NCBI GenBank assembly: GCA_019752045.1
Contig: JAIEMP010000011.1
Coordinates: 1-64,000, forward strand
Direction of reading: 5' to 3'
Length of the DNA: 64,000 bases
From: Chitinophagaceae bacterium
GTDB lineage: Bacteria; Bacteroidota; Bacteroidia; Chitinophagales; Chitinophagaceae
The notes below the pieces were generated by a model. That model was not told the origin of the DNA. It saw only the letters and a program-made list of their open reading frames with translations, and searched no databases. This document shows, in pieces, positions 27,779 to 36,391 of this stretch. The stretch's first letter is position 1; every line of letters begins with the position of its first letter. The position numbers were made by a program, and so were the translations under genes.

Positions 27779-28775
27779 ATTTGGGGGAACTTGTTTTTTG
27801 CAGTAAACGTCCCGGCGTGTAACCATATTCTTTTTTAAATGATTTGGTAAAGTTTGATACGTTTGCAAAGCCTATACTGTAAGCGGTTTCTTTCGGTGTA
27901 ATTCCTTTTTCAATGAGTTCTTTTGCTTTGCTTAAACGTTGTTTATTGTAAAACTCATAAAGTCTGTAACCATATACCTGTTTAAAACGGAGTTTTAATT
28001 TAGTACTGCTCATTTGTGCAATGCGGGCAAGCATGGTAATAGAAGGAAATTTTTCTGTGTCTTCGTTGGAGAGTATCTGTTCAATATGTTTTAGCCTGTT
28101 GATATCTTCTTTTGAAATCAGTTCCTTGTTTCTGATTTCCGGGGGGACGTTAAAAAACATACTAAAAAAGTCTTCAAGCAAGTCTATAACCCTTGTTTTA
28201 AGTATAAGTTTTTCAGCATCGTTCTTAAGATTGGTATGAAAGATTTTGTTTAGTTTAATCTGCATCTCATCATTAATGAGCAGCTTGTTCATTATTTTCA
28301 GGTTTTTTCCTAAAAGTACTTCCAGTTGAAATTTGGAGCCGGTATCAAAATGCTCCGTTATCCATTGCGGGCTGAGGTAAATACCTAAACGGCGTATAGA
28401 AGATCCGGCGGTATACAACAGCTCCAGCTCTGTATTACTCGATGAAATAAAAATGTTGTTACGTTCTTTAATGTGATGATCTGTTACACAATCCTTTTTA
28501 CTTCGCACACTAATATAATCTCCTACCTGTATCTGATTAAAAAAAATGATGAGTCCCGGCTGATTGTTGCTCATTCTGTGTATAGTACAATTCTCTTTGA
28601 GATGTGCATTCATCAGGACGTAAGAAAACGAACGGTCAATACTGTCGGCAAAACAAAAACCTTCTGCTGTTTTTTGTGGTAAAACAAGAACACAGTTTTT
28701 TGCTTCTACACCAAATAATGTGGCTATTTCCTGTAACCAGGTTTTAAAATTTTTTTGTCTGAATCGGAGGTACAT
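27777..28775 (-). CDS. AraC-family transcriptional regulator
   Basis: A 332-residue DNA-binding regulator. The C-terminal ~100 residues contain both helix-turn-helix units of the AraC/XylS domain: SITMLARIAQMSSTKLKLRF, then ETAYSIGFANVSNFTKSFKK and EYGYTPGRL at the end. The N-terminal ~220 residues are not recognised and could bind an effector; the layout resembles PchR-type regulators. The regulated genes are not evident, because it lies between mutS and tRNA-His with no partner in the same unit. Its stop codon overlaps the shared terminator. Confidence 0.9.
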   Translation of the reverse strand: MYLRFRQKNFKTWLQEIATLFGVEAKNCVLVLPQKTAEGFCFADSIDRSFSYVLMNAHLKENCTIHRMSNNQPGLIIFFNQIQVGDYISVRSKKDCVTDHHIKERNNIFISSSNTELELLYTAGSSIRRLGIYLSPQWITEHFDTGSKFQLEVLLGKNLKIMNKLLINDEMQIKLNKIFHTNLKNDAEKLILKTRVIDLLEDFFSMFFNVPPEIRNKELISKEDINRLKHIEQILSNEDTEKFPSITMLARIAQMSSTKLKLRFKQVYGYRLYEFYNKQRLSKAKELIEKGITPKETAYSIGFANVSNFTKSFKKEYGYTPGRLLQKTSSPK

Positions 28776-28839
28776 GTTAACGTTAAAGGTACATATTTAC
28801 AAGCCTGCTTTTTGATGAAACTGCTGTTTTTTTGCAGGT

Positions 28840-31437
28840 TTAACGGAGTTTTTGTTTGATTTCCTGAAGTTTTAATAAAGCCTCAACAGGGGTAAGACGG
28901 TTAATATCCATACCTTCCAAAGCTGCCCTGATTTCCTCAAACGTTTGCGAATGAATATCAAATATGTTTAACTGCATTTTTTGTGTGGGTAATTGTTTTA
29001 GCTGCTCCTGTATATTACCGCTGCTACGCTGGTCTTCGAGTTGCTTTAATATTTCATTTGCCCGTTGTATGAGTGTAACAGGCATGCCTGCCATCTTTGC
29101 CACATGAATACCAAAACTATGGGTGCTTCCTCCTGCTGCAAGTTTCCGCAAAAAGATCACCTTATTGCCCATTTCTTTGTTGGTAATATGATAGTTTTTA
29201 ATACGAGGAAATTTTTCTTCCAGTTCATTTAACTCATGATAGTGTGTAGCAAATAAAGTTTTGGGTTGATGAGGTGATTGATGTAAAAATTCTGCTATAC
29301 TCCATGCAATGGAAATGCCATCATAGGTGGATGTGCCTCTGCCGATTTCATCTAACAGAATTAAACTTTTATCTGACAGGTTATTGATGATACTCGCTGT
29401 TTCATTCATTTCTACCATGAACGTACTTTCACCTCCACTTAAATTATCGCTTGCACCAACACGAGTAAAAATTTTATCGGTTAATGAAATTTTTGCTGCT
29501 GATGCTGGTACAAAACTGCCCATATGAGCCATCAGAACAATTAAACCAGTCTGGCGAAGCAGAGCACTTTTACCGCTCATATTTGGCCCGGTGAGAATAA
29601 TGATCTGTTGTTCTTCTTTGTTCAATACAAGGTCGTTAGCAATATAAGGCTCACCTGCAGGAAGGTTGCGTTCAATCACAGGATGACGGGCATCTTTCAA
29701 TTCAAGTTCCGGTCCATTATGCATTTGCGGACGAACATATTTAAACTGCATTGCATTTTCTGCAAAACAACAGATACAATCAAGCATTGCCATCACTTGT
29801 CCGTTAGTTTGAACCGGGCCAATATATTCCTGGAGTTCAATTAATATTTTTTCAAAAAGATCAGCTTCAATTTTAACGATCTTCTCTTCAGCTCCCGTGA
29901 TCTTTTCTTCATATTCTTTCAGCTCAGGAGTAATATAACGTTCTGCATTGGCAAGGGTTTGTTTTCTTGTCCATTCAGCAGGTACTTTGTGTTTATGTGT
30001 GTTGGTTACTTCTAAATAATACCCAAACACATTGTTGAATGAAATTTTAAGTGATGGAATTCCCGTTGTTTCACTTTCCCGTTGCTGAATCTCTAATAAA
30101 AATTCTTTTCCATGATGTGCAATTCGTCTCAACTCATCTAACTCTGCATGAATACCATCTCTAATCACATCGCCTTTGCTTACCATAACAGGAGGGGTAT
30201 CAACTATTTCATTGATGATCTTCTCAGCAATGTAATGACAGGGATTGATGGTATCGGCTAAACGTTTTAAATAGCTGTTTGATGAACTGTTGCATTGCTC
30301 TTTTATTTTTGCGGCAAAACCCAATCCTTTTGCGAGTTGCAATACTTCTCTCGGATTAATTTTTTTCAGCGGAAGTTTTGCAACCAATCGTTCCACATCG
30401 CCACAATGTTTAATGTTGGCCTGCAGTTGTTTCCTTAAATCAATTTCAAGAATCATGGATTGAACGGCATCTAATCGTTCGTTGATGCGTTCCATATCTT
30501 TCAAAGGCAGCACCATCCAACGTTTCATGAGTCTTGCACCCATTGGTGAAACGGTATGATCCATCACTTTCAATAACGAATTGCCGGCATCTGCATTGCT
30601 GCCTAATAACTCAAGATTGCGGATGGTAAAACGATCCATCCATAAATAGTCAGCTTCATCTAAACGTTGTACAGATGTAATATGATTGAGGTTGGGATGC
30701 TCCGTGTCTCTTAAGTAATGTAACACAGCACCCGCAGCAATGGTGCCAAGTGTTAACGCTTCAACACCAAATCCTTTAAGTGAATGTGTTTGAAAATGTT
30801 TCAACAATAATTCGGTTGCATATGCTTCACTGAAGATCCATTCTTCTAAATGGTAGGTATAAAATTTTGATCCGAAGTTTTCCTTGAACTGTTTTTGTTT
30901 GTTACGTTGAAAAACGATTTCGGCAGGTTTTAAACTCTGCAACAGTTTATCAGCATATTCTTTGTTTCCTTCTGCAACAAAAAATTCTCCTGTGCTGATA
31001 TCTGTAAAAGCCAAACCGTATTGTTCATTTTGTTCGTGTACAGCTGCAAGAAAATTATTGCTGTTATGCTCCAGTAATTTATCGTTGGTTGCAGTACCGG
31101 GAGAAAGTAATTCAGTTACACCACGTTTTACAATTCCTTTCGCCAGCTTTGGATCTTCCAGCTGGTCACAAATTGCAACACGATGCCCGGCTTTTACCAG
31201 TTTATGTAAATAGGTATCGAGTGCATGATGCGGAAAGCCGGCTAACTCATTGCTGGCAGCTGAGCCGTTATTCCGTTTAGTTAATGTAATACCCAGAATT
31301 TGAGCAGTAAGAATCGCATCTTCTCCAAAGGTTTCATAAAAATCACCCACCCTGAATAACAGGATTGCATCGGGGTATTTTGCTTTGATTGCCCGGTGTT
31401 GTTGCATTAAAGGGGTATCCGATCCTGCTTTTGCCAT
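28840..31437 (-). CDS. mutS: DNA mismatch repair protein MutS
   Basis: An 865-residue protein started at ATG 31437 (MAKAGSDTPLMQQH); the frame extends to 31455 without support. Domain I has the mismatch-reading Phe-X-Glu as FYETFG near residue 36. Connector, lever and clamp domains follow, and the C-terminal ATPase contains Walker A GPNMSGKS, the ST-motif region GGESTFMVEM, Walker B LILLDEIGRGTS and the ATHYHEL switch. It recognises base mismatches and recruits MutL. The full length and all motifs are intact, unlike the short MutS-like gene at 39154. Confidence 0.97.
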   Translation of the reverse strand: MAKAGSDTPLMQQHRAIKAKYPDAILLFRVGDFYETFGEDAILTAQILGITLTKRNNGSAASNELAGFPHHALDTYLHKLVKAGHRVAICDQLEDPKLAKGIVKRGVTELLSPGTATNDKLLEHNSNNFLAAVHEQNEQYGLAFTDISTGEFFVAEGNKEYADKLLQSLKPAEIVFQRNKQKQFKENFGSKFYTYHLEEWIFSEAYATELLLKHFQTHSLKGFGVEALTLGTIAAGAVLHYLRDTEHPNLNHITSVQRLDEADYLWMDRFTIRNLELLGSNADAGNSLLKVMDHTVSPMGARLMKRWMVLPLKDMERINERLDAVQSMILEIDLRKQLQANIKHCGDVERLVAKLPLKKINPREVLQLAKGLGFAAKIKEQCNSSSNSYLKRLADTINPCHYIAEKIINEIVDTPPVMVSKGDVIRDGIHAELDELRRIAHHGKEFLLEIQQRESETTGIPSLKISFNNVFGYYLEVTNTHKHKVPAEWTRKQTLANAERYITPELKEYEEKITGAEEKIVKIEADLFEKILIELQEYIGPVQTNGQVMAMLDCICCFAENAMQFKYVRPQMHNGPELELKDARHPVIERNLPAGEPYIANDLVLNKEEQQIIILTGPNMSGKSALLRQTGLIVLMAHMGSFVPASAAKISLTDKIFTRVGASDNLSGGESTFMVEMNETASIINNLSDKSLILLDEIGRGTSTYDGISIAWSIAEFLHQSPHQPKTLFATHYHELNELEEKFPRIKNYHITNKEMGNKVIFLRKLAAGGSTHSFGIHVAKMAGMPVTLIQRANEILKQLEDQRSSGNIQEQLKQLPTQKMQLNIFDIHSQTFEEIRAALEGMDINRLTPVEALLKLQEIKQKLR

Positions 31438-31495
31438 GGCGACAAAAATAAGCAAGCCGCCTATTCAGCAACCGATTAATTGTTCAGATCATGTA

Positions 31496-31912
31496 TTAAA
31501 GAAAAACAACCTCGTATTCTAACTCAGCAAATTTTTCAAACATGGCACTTACTCCGCAGTATTGCTCTTTCGACATTTTTACAGCTCTTTTCACTTTATC
31601 CCTGTCTTCCTCTTTTACCGAAATCCGGTAAATGATTTTTACCCAGGTATAGGTTTTGGGAGTAGTTTCTGAAAGATTGGCTTCAATATCCATGCTGAAG
31701 TTGCTGAATTCAACCCTCATTTTATTGAGTGTAGATACCACATCTATCCCTGTACAGCCGGCCAGAGAGGCTAGCATCAGTTTTTTTGGTCGTGGACCGC
31801 CATCTTTTCCACCATCTTTTTGTGGTGTATCAATGGTAATGATGTGATTATCCAGTTCACTTTTAAACGTCATTCCCCCTTCAAATCGGGTAGTTACAAC
31901 ATGATCTGCCAT
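31496..31912 (-). CDS. OsmC family protein
   Basis: A 138-residue OsmC/Ohr-type protein started at ATG 31912 (MADHVVTTRFEGGM), since the -7 box for this strand lies just upstream. Features are PKKLMLASLAGCTGIDVV, with the first redox Cys, and KEEDRDKVKRAVKMSKEQYCGVSAMF, with the second Cys. Members reduce organic hydroperoxides through the two cysteines or act on other thiol substrates. The context between mutS and the ribosomal genes gives no further hint. Confidence 0.9.
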   Translation of the reverse strand: MADHVVTTRFEGGMTFKSELDNHIITIDTPQKDGGKDGGPRPKKLMLASLAGCTGIDVVSTLNKMRVEFSNFSMDIEANLSETTPKTYTWVKIIYRISVKEEDRDKVKRAVKMSKEQYCGVSAMFEKFAELEYEVVFL

Positions 31913-31933
31913 AAATAAATTAGAATTTGAACG

Positions 31934-31941
31934 CAAACCTA
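31934..31941 (-). promoter_or_regulatory. -7 promoter box of the OsmC gene
   Basis: On the minus strand the bases read TAGGTTTG, a match to TAnnTTTG, 21 bases before ATG 31912. It rules out the upstream in-frame codons as start. Confidence 0.6.
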
Positions 31942-32037
31942 TGCATTTAGGGGAGATCTTTACAGCACAGGTTATCCGGTTGTGGAAAACCGGAAATAAA
32001 TTCCCTTTTTTATTTCTGATTTTTAGCTGAATTCTCC

Positions 32038-32045
32038 TACCTTTG
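32038..32045 (+). promoter_or_regulatory. -7 promoter box of rpmB-rpmG
   Basis: TACCTTTG matches TAnnTTTG, 20 bases before the rpmB ATG. Confidence 0.7.
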
Positions 32046-32065
32046 CCGTCCAAAAAATTTGTATC

Positions 32066-32302
32066 ATGGCAAGAGTATGTCAGCTTACAGGAAAGGTGCC
32101 GGTTGGTGGAAACAAGGTATCTCATTCAAATATCAAGACCAAACGCCGCTTTTTGCCGAATCTGCAAACCAAGCGTTTTTTCCTTGCAGAAGAAGATAAG
32201 TGGGTAACCTTAAAGGTTTCTACTGAAGCTATCCGTACAATCAACAAAAGAGGTTTGTACAGTGTAGTGAAAGAACTAAGAGCAAACGGAGAACATATTT
32301 AA
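32066..32302 (+). CDS. rpmB: 50S ribosomal protein L28
   Basis: A 78-residue ribosomal protein with the L28 signature [20 protein letters not shown] at the N-terminus, followed by the basic stretch [18 protein letters not shown]. It belongs to the large subunit. First gene of a three-gene operon with rpmG (25-bp gap) and the DUF4295 gene, an arrangement seen throughout Bacteroidota. Confidence 0.97.
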   Translation: MARVCQLTGKVPVGGNKVSHSNIKTKRRFLPNLQTKRFFLAEEDKWVTLKVSTEAIRTINKRGLYSVVKELRANGEHI

Positions 32303-32327
32303 TCAGCATATTTTAAATTGAGCTAAA

Positions 32328-32510
32328 ATGGCAAAGAAAGGTAACCGTGTTCAGGTAATTCTGGAGTGCACAGAGCATAAAACTTCCGGGAAGGCAGGCA
32401 CCAGCCGTTACATTACCACCAAAAACAAAAAGAACACACCTGAGCGTATGGAGTTAAAGAAATTTAACCCAATCCTCAAGAAAGTAACTGTACACAAAGA
32501 GATTAAGTAA
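32328..32510 (+). CDS. rpmG: 50S ribosomal protein L33
   Basis: A 60-residue protein matching L33 ([14 protein letters not shown], then [20 protein letters not shown]). Only one Cys remains of the zinc-binding CxxC pairs, so this is a zinc-independent (C-minus type) L33. It is the middle gene of the rpmB operon. Confidence 0.96.
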   Translation: MAKKGNRVQVILECTEHKTSGKAGTSRYITTKNKKNTPERMELKKFNPILKKVTVHKEIK

Positions 32511-32557
32511 TCTATCTCTTTCGTTGTATTCATCTAATGTTTAAATGATTTTGTAAA

Positions 32558-32731
32558 ATGGCAAAAGCAGCAAAAACGGCGATTAAGACAAAAGATCAAA
32601 AAGCCGCAGCAGAAGCAAAGAACTGGAGTAAAGTAATTAAGGCTGTTCGCAGTCCTAAATCAGGTGCATATACGTTTAAAGAAGCAATTGTGCACAAGGA
32701 TAAGGTAAAAGATTACCTGGCTCAAAAATAA
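32558..32731 (+). CDS. DUF4295 family small basic protein
   Basis: A 57-residue protein, very rich in Ala and Lys (starts MAKAAKTAIKTKDQKAAAEA; ends KDKVKDYLAQK). It matches DUF4295, a Bacteroidota-specific family found directly after rpmG, possibly a ribosome-associated protein. It is the last gene of the operon and is followed by a hairpin. Confidence 0.9.
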   Translation: MAKAAKTAIKTKDQKAAAEAKNWSKVIKAVRSPKSGAYTFKEAIVHKDKVKDYLAQK

Positions 32732-32752
32732 CTTATACCTGATCAGTATAGG

Positions 32753-32795
32753 CAAAGCTGTTCCAACTAAAAAATGGAACGGCTTTGTTGTTTTT
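32753..32795 (+). terminator. Terminator of the rpmB-rpmG-DUF4295 operon
   Basis: CAAAGCTGTTCCA (32753-32765) and TGGAACGGCTTTG (32775-32787) form a 13-bp stem with one G-U pair, followed by a T-rich tract. Confidence 0.85.
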
Positions 32796-32840
32796 ATACT
32801 GCATCCAAAGAATGTAATATTGTAAAGAAAAAATGTAACC

Positions 32841-33812
32841 ATGGGATTTTTTGGAAAACTATTCGGTAAAAAAGAAAAAGAAAGTCTTGACTTGGGACTT
32901 GAAAAAACCAAAGAAGGTTTCTTAGGAAAAATTGCAAGAGCAGTTGCCGGCAAAACAACTGTTGATGCAGAAGTGCTGGATAATCTGGAAGAAGCATTGG
33001 TAAGTGCAGATGTTGGTATTGAAACAACAGTTGAAATTATTGAACGCATTGAAGCACGTGTTGCGAAAGATAAATACATCAATACTTCAGAATTAAACTC
33101 CATCCTTCAGCAGGAAATCGAAAACATACTTGTTGATGCGCCAACCGACACAACATATTCAAATTTTGATTTGCCAGCGGGAAAAAAACCATTTGTGTTA
33201 ATGATTGTTGGTGTTAATGGAGTGGGTAAAACAACCACAATCGGTAAGCTCGCTCATCACTTTACACAGGCAGGAAAAAAGGTAATGTTGGGTGCGGCCG
33301 ACACATTTCGTGCTGCTGCGGTAGATCAATTGACCATTTGGAGTGACCGGGCAGGTGTGCCGATTGTGAAGCGTGAAATGGGAAGTGATCCTGCATCAGT
33401 TGCTTTTGATGCGGTGAGTAGTGCTGTTGCAAAAGATATTGATGTATTGATTATTGATACGGCCGGAAGACTACATACCAAAACACATTTAATGGAAGAA
33501 CTCAGTAAAATTAAACGGGTTGTTCAGAAAGTGATTCCTGATGCACCGCATGATGTGTTACTGGTACTCGATAGCTCAACCGGACAAAATGCACTTGAAC
33601 AGGCGAAGCATTTTACTGCTGCTACAGATGTAACTGGTTTGGTTATTACAAAACTCGATGGTACCGCCAAAGGCGGTGTGGTATTGGCTATTGCGCATCA
33701 ATTCAAAATTCCGGTGAAGTTTATTGGAGTAGGTGAAAGGGTAGAAGATCTGCTGGTATTTGACAAGCATGAATTTGCAGAAAGCTTATTCAATTTGAGA
33801 AAAGAAAACTAA
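32841..33812 (+). CDS. ftsY: Signal recognition particle receptor FtsY
   Basis: A 323-residue SRP GTPase that docks ribosome-SRP complexes at the inner membrane. The short N-terminal N domain (about 20-100) precedes the G domain: G1 GVNGVGKTTT (about 129-138), the DTFRAAAVDQL motif, G3 DTAGR and G4 TKLDGTAKGG. The acidic A domain of enterobacterial FtsY is absent, as usual outside Gammaproteobacteria. It stands alone between two terminators. Confidence 0.97.
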   Translation: MGFFGKLFGKKEKESLDLGLEKTKEGFLGKIARAVAGKTTVDAEVLDNLEEALVSADVGIETTVEIIERIEARVAKDKYINTSELNSILQQEIENILVDAPTDTTYSNFDLPAGKKPFVLMIVGVNGVGKTTTIGKLAHHFTQAGKKVMLGAADTFRAAAVDQLTIWSDRAGVPIVKREMGSDPASVAFDAVSSAVAKDIDVLIIDTAGRLHTKTHLMEELSKIKRVVQKVIPDAPHDVLLVLDSSTGQNALEQAKHFTAATDVTGLVITKLDGTAKGGVVLAIAHQFKIPVKFIGVGERVEDLLVFDKHEFAESLFNLRKEN

Positions 33813-33835
33813 AAATAACATGTTGTAAAAAATAA

Positions 33836-33866
33836 AAACCTCCTGTAAACAGGAGGTTTCTTTTTT
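33836..33866. terminator. Bidirectional terminator after ftsY
   Basis: Perfect 10-bp stem AAACCTCCTG (33836-33845) and CAGGAGGTTT (33850-33859), with A-rich and T-rich flanks. It serves ftsY and the convergent H1-like gene. Confidence 0.85.
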
Positions 33867-33880
33867 GATTCAGATGAATC

Positions 33881-34003
33881 TTATTTCTTCTTAGCAGCTT
33901 TCTTTTTAGGAGCAGCTTTCTTTTTTGCAGCAGCTTTCTTTTTAGGAGCAGCAGCTTTCTTTTTAGGAGCAGCTTTTTTAGCAGCTTTCTTTTTTGTTGC
34001 CAT
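33881..34003 (-). CDS. Histone H1-like Lys/Ala/Pro-rich peptide
   Basis: A 40-residue peptide made almost only of Lys, Ala and Pro (start MATKKKAAKKAAPKKKAAAP, end PKKKAAKKK). Four KKKAA blocks recur at 7- to 10-residue intervals. This is the composition of the C-terminal tails of eukaryotic H1 and of bacterial H1-like DNA-binding proteins such as chlamydial Hc1/Hc2, so nucleoid binding is likely. It follows rplU-rpmA on the same strand after 76 bp; the gap is very AT-rich with a possible weak hairpin (34057-34076). A clear ATG, stop and terminator support a real gene despite its size. Confidence 0.75.
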   Translation of the reverse strand: MATKKKAAKKAAPKKKAAAPKKKAAAKKKAAPKKKAAKKK

Positions 34004-34079
34004 TTTTTGTAGAATTTAATGATTAGTAAAAAACTTAACAGAGTAAAAATAAAAAAAATTTGATAAAATCAAAATTTTT

Positions 34080-34346
34080 TTACGCACCTGCTTCTACGGG
34101 AGCAACAGAAACGAAAGTACGATTGTCTCTTCCTTTCTTAAATTCAACTACACCATCGGCTAATGCAAAGATGGTAAAGTCTTTACCAACACCTACATTT
34201 TTACCGGGATGATAAACCGTTCCACGTTGGCGGATAATGATATTACCTGCAGCAGCTGGCTGGCCACCATAGATCTTAACACCAAGGCGTTTGCTTTGTG
34301 AGTCACGACCATTCTTTACACTACCTTCACCTTTTTTATGTGCCAT
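34080..34346 (-). CDS. rpmA: 50S ribosomal protein L27
   Basis: An 88-residue large-subunit protein with the L27 signature [20 protein letters not shown], then [19 protein letters not shown]. The N-terminal residues reach the peptidyl-transferase centre. There is no extra N-terminal pre-sequence of the kind cleaved in Firmicutes. Second gene of the rplU-rpmA operon, 56 bp after rplU. Confidence 0.97.
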   Translation of the reverse strand: MAHKKGEGSVKNGRDSQSKRLGVKIYGGQPAAAGNIIIRQRGTVYHPGKNVGVGKDFTIFALADGVVEFKKGRDNRTFVSVAPVEAGA

Positions 34347-34402
34347 TTCAAATAGTTTTTGAAGTTTTAATTTTTTGGAATTGTGAAAATTAATTCAAAC
34401 AA

Positions 34403-34705
34403 TTATGCAATTCCTGTTACTTTAATTTGCGTGTAAAGTGTACGATGTCCGATTTTTTTACGGAAACCTTTACGACGTTTCATTTTAAACGCAATCACTG
34501 TTTTGCCTTTTTTCTCAGCAAGAATTTCAGCTTTCACTTTTACTTTCGCATCAGCACCAATGCTGATCTTACCATCGGTATCAACAAAAAGCACATCAGA
34601 AAACTCAACCTGATCTCCTGCATTACCTTCAATATGAGGTACGTACAGACTCTGACCTTCTGAAACTTTAAACTGTTGACCGGCAATTTTAATTACTGCA
34701 AACAT
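34403..34705 (-). CDS. rplU: 50S ribosomal protein L21
   Basis: A 100-residue protein matching L21 (MFAVIKIAGQQFKVSEGQSL at the start; MKRRKGFRKKIGHRTLYTQI near the end). It binds 23S rRNA with L20. First gene of the rplU-rpmA operon, preceded by a -7 box. Confidence 0.97.
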   Translation of the reverse strand: MFAVIKIAGQQFKVSEGQSLYVPHIEGNAGDQVEFSDVLFVDTDGKISIGADAKVKVKAEILAEKKGKTVIAFKMKRRKGFRKKIGHRTLYTQIKVTGIA

Positions 34706-34726
34706 AACTTTCCAATATTAGGGCTG

Positions 34727-34734
34727 CAAAGGTA
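34727..34734 (-). promoter_or_regulatory. -7 promoter box of rplU-rpmA
   Basis: On the minus strand the bases read TACCTTTG, identical to the box of the rpmB operon, 21 bases before the rplU ATG. Confidence 0.7.
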
Positions 34735-34813
34735 GGGATAAAATTTGTTTGAACACAAGTTTCAATCAAAAAATTTGCCCTCATTTTAACGTAACAGTTT
34801 GGGGCCGTAAAGC

Positions 34814-34821
34814 TACATTTG
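34814..34821 (+). promoter_or_regulatory. -7 promoter box of the GH3-family gene
   Basis: TACATTTG matches TAnnTTTG, 23 bases before ATG 34845. Confidence 0.65.
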
Positions 34822-34844
34822 TGGCTTAAAACGGGGGCTTGGGC

Positions 34845-36341
34845 ATGAAAATTAAGTCGATCCTGGCAAAACCATTTGCAGGGTATATCTATAAAACTAT
34901 CCAGAAGAATAAATTAACCGCTGTTTCTGATCAGGAGCAGATCATGAAACAACTCATTAAGGTGGGGCGCAGCACAGATTATGGGAAACAACTGGCACTA
35001 AAAGATGTTAACTCCTACGGGGAGTACAAGCAGGCCGTTCCGGTGAGGGATTATGAACAGATGCGGCCCTGGATTGATAAAATTATTGAAGGCAAACACA
35101 ATGTTCTCTGGAAAGGGCAGCCCCTGTATTTTGCCAAAACATCGGGCACAACCAGCGGTGCCAAATACATCCCCATTACTAAGGAATCTGTGAGCAACCA
35201 TTTTGGAACAGCCAGAAATGCGGCACTTTGTTATGCTTCAGAAACAGGGAATACCCGTTTTTTTGATGGGAAACTGATCTTTCTATCGGGTTCACCGGAA
35301 CTGGAACGGGTGGGTAATATTCCAACCGGCAGATTGAGCGGTATTTCAAATCACCTCATCCCCAAATATCTCCGCACCAATCAACTGCCTTCTTATGAAA
35401 CCAATTGTATTGAAGACTGGGAAACCAAGCTGCAGAAAATTGTGGATGAAACGCTTCATCAGAATATGACCCTCATCAGCGGTATTCCGCCATGGATGCA
35501 GATGTATTTTGATGAATTGATGAACCGCACAGGTAAAAAAGTAGGGGATATCTTCCCCAATTTCAGTGTAATGATTCAGGGCGGAGTAAACTTTGAACCA
35601 TATAAAGCAAAGTTGTTCGAAAGCATCGGCAGGCCTATTGATTGTATTGAACTGTTCCCCGCCAGTGAAGGTTTTTTTGCTTTTCAGGATTCGCAGAAAG
35701 AAGAAGGGTTGCTGCTGAATACCAATGATGGAATCTTTTTTGAATTTGTTCCTGCAGGCGAAATTTTTAACGAGCATCCCACAAGACTCACTCTTGCTGA
35801 TGTAAAAGTGGGAGAAAACTATGCTATGATCATTAACAGCAATGCCGGACTTTGGGGATACAATCTGGGTGATACGGTAAAATTTGTTTCAACTAATCCT
35901 TACCGGCTTGTAGTAACAGGCCGAACAAAACATTTTATTTCGGCATTTGGAGAGCATGTGATAGGAGAGGAGGTAGAACATAGTTTATTAAAAGCCGCTA
36001 CTGAAGATGGTGTTCATATTACCGAGTTTACAGTAGCTCCCATGATTCAGCAGGGCGATGGAAAAAGTTATCATGAATGGTTTATTGAGTTTGAACATAA
36101 ACCACAGGACTTGTTCCGGTTTGCAGAAAATCTGAATAATCACTTACGCAGCCGGAATATTTATTACGATGATTTGATTGCAGGCAATATTCTTACACCG
36201 TTGAAAATAACGCCGGTGAAAAAAAACGGTTTTATCAATTACATGAAAAGTATTGGTAAATTGGGCGGGCAGAATAAAGTGCCCCGTCTCAGCAACGATC
36301 GCAAGATTGCAGATGACCTGATTAAATGGGCCGAGAATTAA
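34845..36341 (+). CDS. GH3 auxin-responsive-like acyl-adenylating enzyme
   Basis: A 498-residue protein of the GH3 branch of the adenylate-forming (ANL) superfamily; this GH3 is the plant auxin-conjugating family, not the glycosidase. The ATP loop is SGTTSGAKYIPIT (about residue 104), and later motifs include FPASEGFFAFQD and the hinge TGRTKHFISAFGEHVIGEE. Plant members join amino acids to hormone acids; bacterial ones have no settled substrate. ATG 34845 is chosen; a TTG two codons earlier is in frame. A hairpin at 36353 separates it from dxr. Confidence 0.92.
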   Translation: MKIKSILAKPFAGYIYKTIQKNKLTAVSDQEQIMKQLIKVGRSTDYGKQLALKDVNSYGEYKQAVPVRDYEQMRPWIDKIIEGKHNVLWKGQPLYFAKTSGTTSGAKYIPITKESVSNHFGTARNAALCYASETGNTRFFDGKLIFLSGSPELERVGNIPTGRLSGISNHLIPKYLRTNQLPSYETNCIEDWETKLQKIVDETLHQNMTLISGIPPWMQMYFDELMNRTGKKVGDIFPNFSVMIQGGVNFEPYKAKLFESIGRPIDCIELFPASEGFFAFQDSQKEEGLLLNTNDGIFFEFVPAGEIFNEHPTRLTLADVKVGENYAMIINSNAGLWGYNLGDTVKFVSTNPYRLVVTGRTKHFISAFGEHVIGEEVEHSLLKAATEDGVHITEFTVAPMIQQGDGKSYHEWFIEFEHKPQDLFRFAENLNNHLRSRNIYYDDLIAGNILTPLKITPVKKNGFINYMKSIGKLGGQNKVPRLSNDRKIADDLIKWAEN

Positions 36342-36352
36342 ATTAAACATCA

Positions 36353-36378
36353 GGTTGATGTGAGCTGATCCATCAACC
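36353..36378 (+). terminator. Hairpin between the GH3-family gene and dxr
   Basis: GGTTGATG (36353-36360) and CATCAACC (36371-36378) form a perfect 8-bp stem with a 10-base loop. The following bases are AT-rich but lack a solid T-run, so it may be a weak terminator or attenuator. Confidence 0.4.
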
Positions 36379-36391
36379 ATTATATTTTACA

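Noticed and set aside
27609-27806. 65-codon plus-strand frame
   Set aside because: It runs through tRNA-His and its terminator and has no protein-like features.
34845-36341. GH3 glycosidase as part of the glycan functions
   Set aside because: The protein belongs to the plant auxin-conjugating GH3 family (adenylate-forming), unrelated to glycoside hydrolase family 3.
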